Assembly: GCA_963921795.1 (NCBI GenBank)
Contig: OY997652.1
Coordinates: 18,578,940-18,642,939, forward strand
Direction: 5' to 3'
DNA length: 64,000 nt
DNA from: Nannobrachium achirus
Taxonomy: Eukaryota > Chordata > Actinopteri > Myctophiformes > Myctophidae
Shown: in pieces, positions 25,027-59,455 of the stretch
Position numbering within the stretch: position 1 is the first letter of the stretch
Layout of the letters: each line of letters starts with the position of its first letter
Made by a program: the position numbers and the translations under genes
Notes under the pieces: generated by a model
The model's input: only the letters and a program-made list of their open reading frames with translations
Database searches by the model: none
Told to the model about the DNA's origin: nothing

Positions 25027-25911
25027 ACTGTAAGTCCACAAACTGCTCTCAGAGCAGTCAAGCCAGTGGATGAAAAAGCACTGTCCCATGTTGAGTGCAT
25101 CCTCCACGGACCAGCTGGCCCCTATACGACAAACGCCAGGGATTTGAGCAAATGTGAGATCGGCCAGCTGAGGACTATCAGAGCATCAGTTCAGAGGTCA
25201 GCGCAACAGGCCTGGTTTCATTAAGGTCAGTGAGTCATGGATTTATGGAGACTTGAGGTCTACAGTTCAGACAGGCATCTGTTGGACTGAATACAATACA
25301 TGTATTGAACCTTTATATCTGTAAACAATTAAGTATACAGATTCTTGCATGAAAGTGGTCTTGAATCATTCCCTGTAAGCATGAAAATATTCATATTAAA
25401 GAATCTGTCAAACAGATATTTCAGGGATTGAAAAAGCATAAATCTACATCTCAGTCCCTCCATGTTGTTGTACTACTCAACTGTACTGAACAGTAATGTA
25501 TATTGCTCAATTGCTAGGGCCCACACCTGCACAATATTACATCATATACATACAGTACATTTTGTAGTTGCCCATATTAAGAAACCACAGTAGCCATTGC
25601 ACCCATTTATATACGACAGTACATTTTGTAGTTGCCCATATTAAGAAACCACAGTAGTCATGCACCCATTTATATACGATCCGCACATGTCTGATTCACT
25701 ACTTCTCCCAATTGTTGTGGCACGGCATGTGAAATATGTGAAATAGTCCAACTTCTTTGGGCAATGTATGCATGTATTTTTCTAAGCAATATATTTTACA
25801 GTTTCATTTTATTAATGTATTAGTACATAAACCTCTTTAACTCTATATGCCTATATACTTTATATGTTAACTAACAAGGATCCCCCCAGGGTCTTTACTT
25901 GGTCCCCTTCC

Positions 25912-25914
<3 letters not shown>

Positions 25915-25977
<63 letters not shown>

Positions 25978-25980
25978 TAT

Positions 25981-26047
<67 letters not shown>
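25915..26047. repeat. (AT)n(GT)n microsatellite
   Basis: AT run 25915-25980 joined to GT run 25983-26047. Confidence 0.98.
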
Positions 26048-26049
<2 letters not shown>

Positions 26050-27677
26050 ATGTTTTATTTAATAGACATTCCTACCTGTGGTAGGCCTAAGTGTGAGTGT
26101 GGCTGGACAATCCTTAATCAAATTGGCCTTGGACGATTGTTGGACAGTCTCTCTGGAATTGAAGACTTTAACTTCACCTAGTGACAGATAAGATAGGTAA
26201 GAAACCAATACGATTACAAAGTTTATGCAGCAATACGCAAAACGAATGAAGAAGACAGACACCCTGTTTAATTATCCCTTATAGAGATGCTGCAATGGCG
26301 CCATCTACTGCTAAGCAGCGTCTCTCTAGACAACAAAACAAAATAATTGATGCATTATCTTGGTTTGTGTTTTTTTTCTCAGCTGAAAACATATTGTAGT
26401 GAGGGTCACTGGAAATGAATGTTTGAGAATGATTGCCTGAGCTGTGTTTTTTTATGTTTTCCCATTTTTTTTCTTGACTATATCTACTGCATAGTACTGT
26501 GTTCTATCCGTCTGTCATTCAATGTTATATGAGATACTTCAATGGTTTCCTATGGAAATAAGCTTAGTCTTTTCTAGGATCTCCTTTTAGTAGACCTTGT
26601 ACCAGTGAACTGTACCGTCATGAAACTGTACCTTTTCCTACGCAAGCTTCTAATAGTCTTCAATCAATCAATCAATCCTTGTGAGGTTCCATGATGTTGT
26701 GTATTTATTCAATTTAGGTCGCATATCATGTAGCTGCTGAAACAAAGCATTGATCCAAAGTCAGTGTTCACTTTTGGCATGTGTAATAGCTATAGTATTG
26801 AGTTCAAACATTTAAATAGTTAAGAGCTTGCATGGCATGTAGCTCTCACCTGACGAGATTAAACCCCAAACAAAATCAGACAATAAAAATATCCTTAACA
26901 GCAATAAATTAATTGAGATCCCTACATAGCATGAATATGTATGTTTTATTAGTAGGCTAGTAATATATTTCTTTCAGCAATCCAGTATTGTTTAGCTTTT
27001 ATTTTGTCCTGCCTACCTGAGATTATTTTGTGCCAATGTGGTATCAGTGCTAGAGTCCACTCCACAGTCTAGTGCCTAACGCAGGAGACATTGCAATAAT
27101 GTGATCGTTTTTTATGGGTCCAAATACCCTCCTAAATCATATTTAAAAAGTTAACCTGGTATTCATTGTTCAATAGGAAAGATAAAAGTAAGAAAGCTTG
27201 TCCCTCCAGAGGCCAAGTTTGAAAACGCCAACTACTGAAGCTGTATAACAGGCTCAATAGTTAGCCAAGTAGTCAATACATATTACAAAGATCTTGGAAT
27301 AAATAGACATTTCTTCATGAATGTGTTTGTAAAGCATTTAAAAGAGATTGAGATTTAACAGCCCTAGGGGAATCCGTGACAGAGCTGAAATTTGAGGTAC
27401 ACAAACTAAATGATTCTTTAAGTACCATGTGAGGGGTCAAACTAGGGGGTTTTCATTATTCTGAATCCATTGCAAGCACTTGTGTTCCACCAAAACCACT
27501 CCTTGGTGAAATAACAGCCACACAAACTTTAAATAAACCCATTTTTGAGTGAAATATTTTTAAAGTAATTCATTTTCTCAATAATTCATTTTACAATGAG
27601 AAGCTGCATTGTCAAATGCCTCAGGAGTCAATCAGGTGCATTCAGGGGAGCTTGATTTTTGGTGTTGGCAGTCTATA

Positions 27678-28299
27678 GACCTTATTCACACCGCGGCCAT
27701 CTTAGATCACATGACCACTTCGGGTGGCAGCCTGCATTACAAACCATCGTAAACAATGGAGTGATGTTCCCAAAATATGAGTTCTGTTCAACAAATTTCT
27801 TTTGACCAAATTGACAAATTTGGCAGATGACAACATCAACATCCCCAAAAGAATTCAAAAGGAGGGTACATTCACAATATTCATGGTTGCAATGTTACTT
27901 AAGACTTGCTACAGTATCTGTGCAGACTAGTGCTTGCTCTGCCATCATATTAACTTACTGTATCATGATTTTTGCATATTTATCAGGAACAATCTACTAA
28001 CAAATAGTTAATATGATAGCGGAGCAAGCACTGCACAGATAGAAAGTCTTTGTACGGTTAAGGTAAGGTTGCAACCTAACTTACCTTGAATATTGTTAAC
28101 ATGGATGTAATCAATCCAGTTACTGTAGCCCCTCTATTTAATCCTTTTGGGGATGTTGATGTTGTCATCTGCCCATTTGTCAATTTGGTCGAAAGAAATT
28201 GGTTGAACAGAACTCATATTTCGGGACCATCGCTCCATTGTTTACAATGGTTTGTAATGCTGGCTGCCACCCGAAGTGGTCATGTGATCCAAGATGGCC
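27678..28299. mobile_element. 622-bp fold-back element, right end replaced by SINE
   Basis: GACCTTATTCACACCGCGGC starts the left arm; the right arm ends at CCAAGATGGCC, short of the full terminus, and a tRNA-derived SINE begins there. Arms pair over about 270 bases, including GCTCCATTGTTTACAATGG. A related end lies at about 13466-13560. Confidence 0.8.
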
Positions 28300-28480
28300 G
28301 TATAGCTGAATGGGTAGAATGGTTCAGAACCAGAAGGTCCCAGGTACAAATCCCGACCCCTGCTATGTGTTGAGTTGTCCATGAGAATTGAGCAAGGAGA
28401 CGGCTGAAAACGGAAATTTCCCCCACCCAAATAAACACCCCTGGTCCCCCTGTGGCCTGTGTCAATGCATTCACTGCCCC
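28300..28480 (+). mobile_element. tRNA-derived SINE
   Basis: TAGCTGAATGGGTAGA (A box) and GGTACAAATCCC (B box). It begins exactly where the fold-back element 27678-28299 stops. Confidence 0.65.
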
Positions 28481-30671
28481 CGGCCTAACCAGACCACAGA
28501 GATGATTGAGGACCTTGGGTGCCAAGTAATGGCTGTTCTGTTCAGTGGATAGTGCACATTTTCCCTCGTAACATCCAACAACCTCAGCTTTGTTGCTTGC
28601 AATGCCTGAACGTCTACCCAAACTGAATTTGCGACTAAACTTCACTGTCTTAGATCTTGGTCTGGGTGGGAAAAGAAGAGGGCATGGGTGCTACAGTATG
28701 AACCGGACCGGGTATGGAGCCTGAATGAATGTTGCTCCAGACAGTCTTTTGAAGGACTTTACATTGTAACTGCTCCACTGTCTGCAAGACACTCTCCTGT
28801 TCAGAATATGGACTATACTATGTGTGTGGACCATGTCAACTTTAGGAATGGGAAAAGCCTCATGTTTCTTGTAGCAGAATGTATAAGACAACAAGTGCAA
28901 TAAAACACTTTTATAGAGGACAATGGGCTGGTAAACTTGTCTTACTGATGGTTATTGAAGTAAATAAAGTAATAGATACTGTACATGCTTCCTGTGCCCT
29001 AAAGTCCAGGGTTGGACACCAGAATGAGTAGAGTAGTATTTGAGATTTTAAGCTCCCGGCATCCATCTTGAAAATGATGCCTTCCCAGAAGATGTATTTT
29101 CTTTTTAATATTCTTAAGCATGATAGATACCAGAAATTATAAAGACTTTGTATAGAGGGTATGCGCGTGACATCATCATACCCGGAAGTTATACGGGAAC
29201 GGCTGTTGAGTGGCAAAAAATACTTTCTGGCCTTGATAGCTCATATACATCCAAAAAGAAAAGTCTGATCTGATTGCATTAAACAATGTTAAACAACATT
29301 AAACTTACTTTTAATTCGATTTGCCATTCACTTGCATGTGCATACCCTATATACAGGTAAAATCTTCTTGGTTGCCATTTTGACTGGACAGATTGACTGG
29401 ACTAAAGGTTGGACCTTTTGGGAGAACAAAAAGGAAAGATTAAATTACATTTTGTGATTCCTTTATGTGATTGTCCTGAGCAGTTTATTTTACTATTCTG
29501 AAGTTGTCATTTACTATTACTAAATAGAAAAGCTCATACTGTATGGGTTAGTGATCTTATGTTTTCTGTTGCTACTAAGTAAAGCCCGGTTACATTAACT
29601 CTAAATAAGGTCCAAAATGTTTTGTGTCGCCTACTGAAACTTACATGAATGAAACGTAAAGGCTGTGACGGTCAACAGAAATTATCAAGCCTAGCTCACC
29701 CCCTTCACTCACTTTAACACTCACTCACTCACACTGCACTGACTGACTGGCTGTCTGATCACACCTGACATACATCAGAAGATAATGAGCAGACTCCACA
29801 ACAGGAGCTAATCAATCAATTAACGGGAATGAGCAGACAATCAAAACAAAGCATGGGGAAACGAAACAAAATTAAATCAACACAAGCAAAAATATATTTT
29901 GGCTAACCCCTAAGGGCCGATGCATAGGCCTACTCCACTTTTTAAGCCAGGCAATTAGGCTACTTGAAAGTGCCTTGTTCAAATAGTGACTCATAGGCCC
30001 ATTTTTGACCAATTGTCTGTATTCATTCTCAGAAATAGCTGCTATCTTTTGTTGTATTTGAAGGAAACAGGACTTACTGCCATTGCTGTTCCATGTAAAA
30101 CATGTGGCAAAATGAATGTTCTGAAATCTTCATGAGGGATGAAACATAGGTGATGGAGCAGACCATTTATATTTGTAAAATTATTCAGGAGTATAATGCA
30201 GGGGGAAAAAACTAAAATGGTGAACTGCTTTCATCCTGGGTCTTGACTAAGTTTAACATTACAGCAAACTTAAATAAACACCAGGGGGAGATAGTGTGCA
30301 GATATTCACTTGTATTGCCTCAAACTCCTTGCAAGGAAAATAAATCACAATACATCACATACACGTTTTCCCACAGTTCCCACAAGTCCTCATCTTTGTT
30401 CTTTAGTTTAACATTCTAACAAGGTTGATTTATACTGTGTAGGACCAATCCAGGAGGAGGTTTGGTGGGTACAAAAGAAAAGCCATGCACTGTATCAAGA
30501 GTTTGTACTGTAATACAACTCTTATTATCACCATCACTTTTACATCTTATTCAATTGATTCACATCCCTTGAACACAACAGTGTTCACAATAGAGAACTA
30601 CAAAGTGTTCACAATAGAGAACTACAAATGTATCTTTCTAGTCTACCGAGTTGCACACCAATGTCACAGCG

Positions 30672-30750
30672 AAAATATCAGATCTAGATGCTGCAACATG
30701 TTGTGAGCTTGTAGATCTGCTAGTTTGTATTGTGAGCTTGTAGATCTGTT
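30672..30750. repeat. PAL copy with duplicated right arm
   Basis: Left arm AAAATATCAGATCTA, then TTGTGAGCTTGTAGATCTG twice in tandem. Confidence 0.7.
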
Positions 30751-31406
30751 CCTTTTGCAAGACACGCATGCACAACTAAGTATAACTCAGGCTTCACAGA
30801 GCATACAGTAGGCTATATGCAGCAGGATTTTGAAATACCTGCACACCTGCAGGGCTCTTCATGTTTTGGGAATCATGAACCAGCCATGAAAACACACAAC
30901 ACAACACAGACTCCATATTATGTATTGTTAAACAACACTGTAACCTTCAGATTTTGCTGTAGGTATAAAACATAATTATGTTAATTAAAGCTGCAATGGG
31001 CTTTGTTTACAGACACATGACCTGGATTTATTTACAGTAGCCTACACTGCAGCATGGTTTTGTGATGAAACCTTGGAACCTTGAATGAATAGGCTTGAAT
31101 TATGCAACAAATGTCCCTTTACTAAAGTCTTTGGCTACAATAAATGACCAAAACAAAGTAATTATAATTGATAAATTTTGTAATGATTGAAAAGTGCACA
31201 GAGATGCCACAAGAGCATGTTAGACACACAGTACTGTAGGTCTCTGTCTTTCTATAAATAGCAGATAGATATTACGTTGCCCTCCTTGTGTCATAACATC
31301 TCCCGCCACCCCTATTCATTCAAGTCCTGTAAACTTCAATCTTTACTGCTTGCTCACATATATTGTGAAGAGGTTTTCATGCTTGTTTTCCCACATATAT
31401 AGTTTG

Positions 31407-31480
<74 letters not shown>

Positions 31481-31482
31481 TA
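31407..31482. repeat. (GACA)n microsatellite
   Basis: About 18 tetranucleotide units. Confidence 0.98.
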
Positions 31483-32916
31483 GGGAAAAGACAGAAATCA
31501 AAGAATGTCTTACACAAATAGCCAAGCTTGTAGATGTTAAGTTGTTTGTAGGATATGTCCAACAATTTTAGAAAATCTTTGCGGGTAAGTTATTTAAGTG
31601 GTGAAGTGGTTAAAGCAAACTAAGCACAGAGGAAATAGAACTAACACAATGGTGATCATTTTAATAATATCTGTACTGTACAGTACCTGATATACAGTAT
31701 CCAAGCAGCAATTCAAAGGAAATGGAAAAGGAAACCAACTTTCTGCATGCTGTATGTTTTGAGCACATGTTCTATTTCTGTTCTATTTGTCCACTAGACT
31801 ATACTATATATATCCCTTGCTGCTACAATGACCTTATATCCCCCCCTTTGGGGGTGATGTTTATTTGACCTGAAATAATGTAACAAGTCAGCCACCAAAC
31901 AAATGCAATGCACTGGAGTGGACAAACCTTTTCAAACGCTGAAAATAATAGGATAACATGTACCTGTACTGTATGTTCCACATCATCATGACACTGTGCT
32001 AATTTTGAATAGCCTACTATGCCTTCCTAGTATTATTGTGCCAATCATTGTTCCATGTAAACAGGACACTGTTTAATTGGCAATTTCTACATTAGAGAAG
32101 TGAATTTAAGAATTTCCTCCATCAGTACATGTAGGTATACACCGTATAAAAAGCTTTTGCCAACACATTTTTGTCCATACATGCCATATTTGTACAGCTA
32201 ACTGACTGTAAAAAATGTTTTGATAAAATTCTATTCTATTTGAAGATTGTATCAAGATCAGGGCCGAGATTGCGGCATCTGAACAGTACTATAATTATAT
32301 CACTTTTTACGGTTTTAGAGAAAAATATCATGACTTTATTATATATTTTTTATATATTATCATTAAAATCTTGGTGTTTCACCAATTATTTGGGGGCCAC
32401 TTGCAATGTCCTCGCGGCCCACCAGCAGGCCTCGGCTCACAGGTTGAGAACCACTGATGAAGATGATTGCTTTGTTTTGTTTTATTTTTTTACCGGATAT
32501 TGCTGGACATTATTACCCTGGGAAAGGTGGGTAGCAGGGGCATCAATTGGGTATGGCAGGGGTATGCAGCTGCCATACTCTGGGTCCAGGGGGGAAAATA
32601 AAAGTTACTTTTAAATATAAATCCATGAATGTCTCTTTGTCTATCTGTTATGGTTATTTTGTTGTTAAATTACAGTAAAATAACTACAAATGCAAAATTT
32701 AACAAAATGGTCACTTGACAAAATGATATATTCCCAGGTTCCGCAGGTCAGCTGCACAGGTGCAATGCATTATTGTTGTGGCACGTTTACTAACATGCCA
32801 AGTTTAGCTGCACTTGAACAACCGTTCCAGGCTGCCATATCCAGCCCAAGAAACCGTAGAAACGGGGGGAAAATTGAATGTACTTCTTAAAATAAATGCA
32901 CTGTATCATGCCTGTT

Positions 32917-32973
32917 GCTAAGGTATGGCAACATGACTGCAACAAGACACCAGTCATGTTGCCATACCTTAGC
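32917..32973. repeat. Perfect 23-base-arm palindrome
   Basis: Arms 32917-32939 and 32951-32973 (GCTAAGGTATGGCAACATG), 11-base loop. Confidence 0.9.
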
Positions 32974-33418
32974 TTTTTCTGAACTGACGCCACTGGTGGG
33001 TAGGTTGTTGACAAGTCAGATGAAGAAGATCATTGAGTTCCTGTCATCACCTTGTGGGTCCCAGGCTGTCATATGGTTAATCATTTACGTTGCTCATACA
33101 TCTTTTAGTAATACCAAACTGTGCCAGGGGACAGAGTTTAAGACAGGATTTAAGATGTGGTTGGAGATAAGAGTCCGGTGGCAATTATTGAGATAAATTA
33201 GCTATATAAAGTATAAACACAATCCCAAGGCACATTATGCTCTGCAACTGTCTGTATTCAGTAACTATTCATCCGTACAGTATGTCTTGCAACTGGACTG
33301 GACAGTACAGTATGTGATGCACATTAATTGAAAGATCATGTAGATTGTATATTTCTATTCATTCAAATGTAAAACATATAGGTTGCCTTAATGTTTCATA
33401 ATAAAACAGGATCTCTAT

Positions 33419-33547
<129 letters not shown>

Positions 33548-34056
33548 ATGTACGTTTGTATTGTTTTGGCTTTGAATTACCATATATAATTCATGGGGAG
33601 AGAGGGAGGGGCTCAATATACAATCTATTCAGCGTTGCATGAAACCACCTAATTACATGGACTGTGCACACACAACCAAACTGTTCACAAAAGTTCCACG
33701 AAAAGCTTCACTGCTTTTACGTTCATTTGTTATGCTTATAATATAGTGTCAAAAGTCTTGGAATTGCCAAACAAAGAAAATCATAGCATTAAGCACCTTA
33801 CTCAAGAGACAGCAAAATCTTTGATTGTTGATTTAACTCTCAGTGTGGGTCCTGTAAGGGTCCAGAGAAATGAACACTCTGGATTGTGATGCTAACCTTA
33901 AGCACCATGGACAGCTCTCTACCTGATGAAAGTGTATGCTCCCACTTCTAAAACTAGCACTACACAATGCACTTCAGCTGTTGTAGATGTTTGGTCTCCC
34001 CTGCAGGAAACTGCATCTGGGTAGGACATAAAACTTCATTGCAGCTTTAAAGTGTT

Positions 34057-34317
34057 TTTTTTTTCTTTAATATTTTTATCCCACGGTTTTGCAACCCATT
34101 TTCTCACCCAGTGCCAACTACCTAACCTGTAGTCCTGGTTTCCGCTCTCCCCCTGCCGCGCCAGGGGAATTGGGGAGCACCTGGCTGGCTAGGGGGAGGT
34201 ATAGAAACCAGGACTACTGCATGTTTTTGTGAGGGTATCTACCCTAGACGCGGGGAGAACATGCAAACTCCACACAGAAAGGCCCTATCGCCAACCCCAC
34301 CTAGGGTGTGGGCGCTG
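34057..34317 (-). mobile_element. SINE, 5'-truncated, with 14-bp TSD
   Basis: TSD AGCTTTAAAGTGTT at 34043-34056 and 34318-34331. Body contains GAACATGCAAACTCCACACA, typical of a fish SINE family; copies at 23755-24206 and 43905-44224. Confidence 0.85.
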
Positions 34318-34476
34318 AGCTTTAAAGTGTTGATGAAATGCTGTTGAAATGTCTTTGAGAATGAATAGAGCTATGGTGAACCAATTAAATTAGCCACAAG
34401 GGTACATTTTTACAGTTGAACTGTGTTGAAACTCTGTGGCCCCTGTCAAGCTCTTGGCTTGATCATGTCTTTAAAA

Positions 34477-35254
34477 TAGAGGTCTTCAACAGGAGGTCCG
34501 GGCCCTAGGGGGTCCTCCATCTTTGTGTGATAGAAAGAAAAAAAGAAAATCTCCTTTTTAGCCAGATTCTTAACCAGATTCTGAGAACTTTAGCCAAAGC
34601 AGTGTGAGGCGTTGAGGCGAGGCGCTTGTAGATCGGCTATTTTCGGCGAAGAGGTTTGGTCTACTCTAGAGGGGAAAAAGAGCAGACTAAGTACAGAGTG
34701 AAAGTTCAAGTTTATTAAGTATTGACAGTTCAAGTGGTTAAAGGACAACTCCGCCCTAAATCACTTCTAGGCCCATTTTCCTACTTATATTGATCAAAGA
34801 TTAATTGTCCATGGGGTCTATTAGGCAGAAATGCACCTGTTGTCCAGTTTCCCCAGCAGAACCCAGCAGCTCTCATAGAGTGGAGCCTATAAGCCAATCG
34901 CTTTTACACTATTTGTTGTGGTCAAAAGTGTTTTAATTTTTCATGAATGTGGTACTAGTTGTCATTACAAACACACCCATGTCATTCTGCTGGGGAAACT
35001 GGATAACAGGGGTATTTCTGTCTAATAGACCCCATGGACAGTCTTTTGGGATCAATATAAGAAGGAAAATGATCCTAGAAGTGATTTAGGGTGGAGTTGT
35101 CCTTTAAATATCTGAAAACACAAATTGACATGAATCCAAAATACACTCATGATTGTGCTACTGTATATGGAATCTCTGAAAATGTTGTGGGGGTCCCTGC
35201 TTCATCTCTCTCTCAACTAAGGGGTCCTTGGCCTGAAAATGTTGAAGACCCCTG
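34477..35254. mobile_element. hAT-type element, copy 2, with perfect 8-bp TSD
   Basis: TSD CTTTAAAA at 34469-34476 and 35255-35262. Ends TAGAGGTCTTCAAC / GTTGAAGACCCCTG. Same family as 1747-2182, with an additional MITE inserted at 34742-35103. The 8-bp TSD is the hAT superfamily hallmark. Confidence 0.88.
34742..35103. mobile_element. TTAA-target MITE nested in hAT copy 2
   Basis: TIR AGGACAACTCCGCCCTAAAT with inverted match at the right end; TTAA at 34738-34741 and 35104-35107. Copy 1 of the hAT family keeps the empty site (GTGGTTAAATATCTG near 2017-2031). PiggyBac-type target choice is the likely class. A decayed relative lies at about 10548-10990. Confidence 0.88.
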
Positions 35255-35485
35255 CTTTAAAATGTATGCTGTTTTATTGCAGGCCGATTACTTAACATAG
35301 AGCAGTTTACAGCAGTTTCCTGCTGTTTTATTCTCTCTCTATCTCTGTGGATTTTAAATGGGCCATTTGCACCCTGAGGCTCATTTTGTCCCCTGCTGTA
35401 GCCCAATGTGTACAGATGGAGAGATGTGTGTTTGTGTTTGGGGGTGGGGTGAGGAGACATCAGAAGACACGTGGATGGAAAATCA

Positions 35486-35690
35486 TGCAGAAAGAGATCT
35501 GGATTTAAATTTGAAATGTGCTAATTTACAAATAGCACATTAGTTTATTGGCCATAATATGGCCAATAAACTAATAATACAATGTGATATTTGTAAAATC
35601 AGAATTTTAAATCAAGATCTATTTCTGCATTCTAACTTTACATATTCCATATTTACATATTATGTAAATGTTAAAGTTAGAATAACAAGA
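35486..35690. repeat. Two adjacent fold-back repeats
   Basis: 35486-35626 pairs ATGCAGAAAGAGATCTGGAT with ATCAAGATCTATTTCTGCAT through a central TATTGGCCAT/ATGGCCAATA; 35627-35686 pairs TCTAACTTTA with TAAAGTTAGA. Confidence 0.75.
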
Positions 35691-35973
35691 ATGGGGACAT
35701 TGGGGAGAATGTTGTGTTTGATGTGGTGTTCCATCTGATTATGAGTTTTATTAGAGGATTATTTTACCAGAGGCAACATCATGGGGTCAATACATTTTTT
35801 GGGGGGGTTCATCCACCATGCCCAGCAAGTTTCATAGCTATGTGCCAGTTTGATTCTGAGATATCTTGGGCCCTATCTTTATCCATGCCTTAACCCTTAT
35901 TGCTAAACTCTTTTCCTTTTTTTTTTTTTCTTTTCTTTTTTTTTACTATTTTGAAAAACAATTTTAAAAAGTT

Positions 35974-36032
35974 CAAATAGCTGATCTACAAGCAAGCTCA
36001 CAACATGTCGATGTAGATTGGCTATTTGAATA
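35974..36032. repeat. PAL copy
   Basis: TTCAAATAGCTGATCTACAA on the left and TAGATTGGCTATTTGAA on the right. A decayed second copy follows at 36105-36155. Confidence 0.7.
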
Positions 36033-36880
36033 AGTTTAGGGATAAGTGGTAAGGCATGGACAGAAATATAGCTCCTTGTATGGCTCTATGTGGTTAGAAT
36101 ATATAGCTGACAAGCTCACCATGCTTCATGAAACTTGTGGATCAGTTATTTTACAAAATCTTTTGTTTCCTACCCAAAATAGGGACTCCATGAGTGGTTT
36201 GAACTGAAGCCCCCTCTGTATTGGGGAGAGGATGGGGGCAAAGCTTTTGTCCAGGATATAGTTATACATAATTGATGGAACATGAAAGAGGTCTGAACAT
36301 TGGAATAAAAGTATAGTCTGCTAAGATTTGTGTATGTGAGTGTGGTTGGGGTGGGTGGTAGTGGCGGGGGGAGGAGAGGGGGGGGGGGGGGGGGGGGGGA
36401 TACTGTATACTTGGCCGCCCCTGGAGCAGAGGAGAGAGAGACACAGATGTCAGAGAACACAAACTCCCCTGAGAATGGAATGAATGCTGTTAATTTTTCA
36501 AATTAGCATGATGGTTTGAGTAAGGTTGAATGTCTAGCACGTGTATATACACTTTACACACGTGTATGCCCCACATCTCATGACATCTGCTCTCCGAATC
36601 AAGACCCTGGGCTTGCAGATTGCACAGTCCTGCAGTAATTTAACTGAACAACTTGAATGAAGCGAAGCGTGACAAACAAGAGACTGCATGGCTCCCATGG
36701 CTTAACTGAGATCAACTCTCAGAGTTACATGAACAGAACACTAAGAATGTTTCTCATACATACAGCATACTCTTACATACAGTATAGGCTACAGCTGAAC
36801 TTAACCTTCAGCACCATGGACAGCGCTCTCTCTCCCAGTGGTGGACACTGGACACACATAGGTTCAAACACACATAGAAA

Positions 36881-36924
36881 CTCTCTCTCTCTCTCTCACA
36901 CGCACACGCACACGCGCACGCACT

Positions 36925-36961
<37 letters not shown>
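36881..36961. repeat. (CT)n(CACG)n(CA)n microsatellite
   Basis: CT run, interrupted CACG-rich part, CA run. Confidence 0.95.
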
Positions 36962-36964
<3 letters not shown>

Positions 36965-37045
36965 AGAAGTAGGGGCACCTCATCCACTGGGAGTGACGTG
37001 GAGGTATAGCGCTGTCCCTGATACTGAAAGTTAAGTTCACACACG

Positions 37046-37195
<150 letters not shown>

Positions 37196-37257
37196 GAGGG
37201 GACTAAAAGGTGTGGATATAGGCCTATACTAAATGTTTGTTGCAAGCCTCTCGTTAA

Positions 37258-37532
37258 AGGAGTAGTTCACCCCCAAAATGACTTTTTTTCTAGTGATTAC
37301 TCATGCCATGGAGACTAGAGTTCAATAATATTTTTTGGTTTTTGTCACATTCCTAAGACAAAAATTTGATTCGAGTAAATTTACCCCCATTGATTCCGGA
37401 TGGGGGTAAATTTATTGTTATCGCATTTTTGTCTTAGGAATGCGACAAAAAACTAAAAATATTATTGAACTCTAGTCTCCATGGCGTGACTAATCAATAG
37501 AAAAAAAGTCATTTTGGGGGTGAACTACTCCT
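37258..37532. mobile_element. Fold-back TTAA MITE upstream of cabp1
   Basis: TTAA at 37254-37257 and 37533-37536. AGGAGTAGTTCACCCCCAAA at the left and its complement at the right; the whole element is one long inverted repeat. Confidence 0.92.
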
Positions 37533-37872
37533 TTAAGAATCTCTGTAAAGAAGTAGGCTAATTAAGTCATTAAGAAAGTGACTCAAGGACTTGAGGACAC
37601 AGCGAAACATTATTAATTTGCATCATTATGTTAGATAGCCTACGTTACTGGTTTCTGATCATTTCTTGAAGGTAATGGAAAGTCTGTTCCTCTCTCCTGC
37701 ACGTGATCTGCATTATGATCTTATTCAGGACCGAGTAAAACAAAGCAAGTTTAATCACCTCTTTGCCTCTTGCTCTTTCCCTTTTCTTTAAAATAGTGTT
37801 AACACATGTTCGTTAAAAACCGTAACACAGACAGGGTCTGTGTTTGTCTCTGTCACTGACACTGGCACATCG

Positions 37873-37933
37873 TAGCCCTGAATACATGACTATCATATAC
37901 ATGTACTATATGATAGTCATGTATTCAGGGCTA
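37873..37933. repeat. Perfect 27-base-arm palindrome upstream of cabp1
   Basis: Arms 37873-37899 and 37907-37933 (TAGCCCTGAATACATGAC), 7-base loop; about 320 bp before the candidate TATA box. Confidence 0.92.
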
Positions 37934-38191
37934 TGGCAAATCGGTGAAGTGAGTCGAACATATGGCTTTAGGCTTAAAATGCTGCAGCGTTTAGCCTACA
38001 TGCCTAATGGTAGCAGCAGAACCAAAATCATTGTTTACACCCATACTTCATTTTGGACCTGCAGGAAGTCCGCAAGACTCCGACCGCATACAAATCGTTT
38101 GCTCATATACATTTTTCAAGTTAATTGTTAATGACGGGCGCAGGTGGTCGTGGGTGCGAACGTTATCATCATCCTCATCATCATCACGCTG

Positions 38192-38225
38192 ATTGGGTAG
38201 GTGGGTTCTATTAGGTCTATATAGG
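38192..38225 (+). promoter_or_regulatory. Candidate cabp1 (caldendrin) promoter: inverted CCAAT and TATA box
   Basis: ATTGG at 38192-38196 (CCAAT on the other strand) and CTATATAGG at 38217-38225 lie about 200-230 bases before ATG 38426. This spacing would put the cap site near 38250. Motif match only. Confidence 0.4.
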
Positions 38226-38425
38226 TTTCACTGCGTGCTAATCCACGCTGCAGAGTGTTGGTCCTACTGGCTGCTGCTCTCATCAAGGAGGAGGAGGAGG
38301 AGGCTGCATCCTGCAGAACACCTACACGTGGTGAACCAGCTACTTTCCTTTAGACGACCTCCAGCTTTATAGCTGGCTTGACAACTGCAGAAGCGCACGC
38401 CGGCCAAGAAAGCTATACAGCAACA

Positions 38426-59455
<21,030 letters not shown>

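Noticed and set aside
28688-28903. 71-aa open frame ending near an AATAAA
   Set aside because: No recognisable family, no supporting splice or promoter context.
31407-31482. CRISPR-like regular repeat
   Set aside because: It is a GACA microsatellite without spacers; the PAL family is dispersed, not arrayed.
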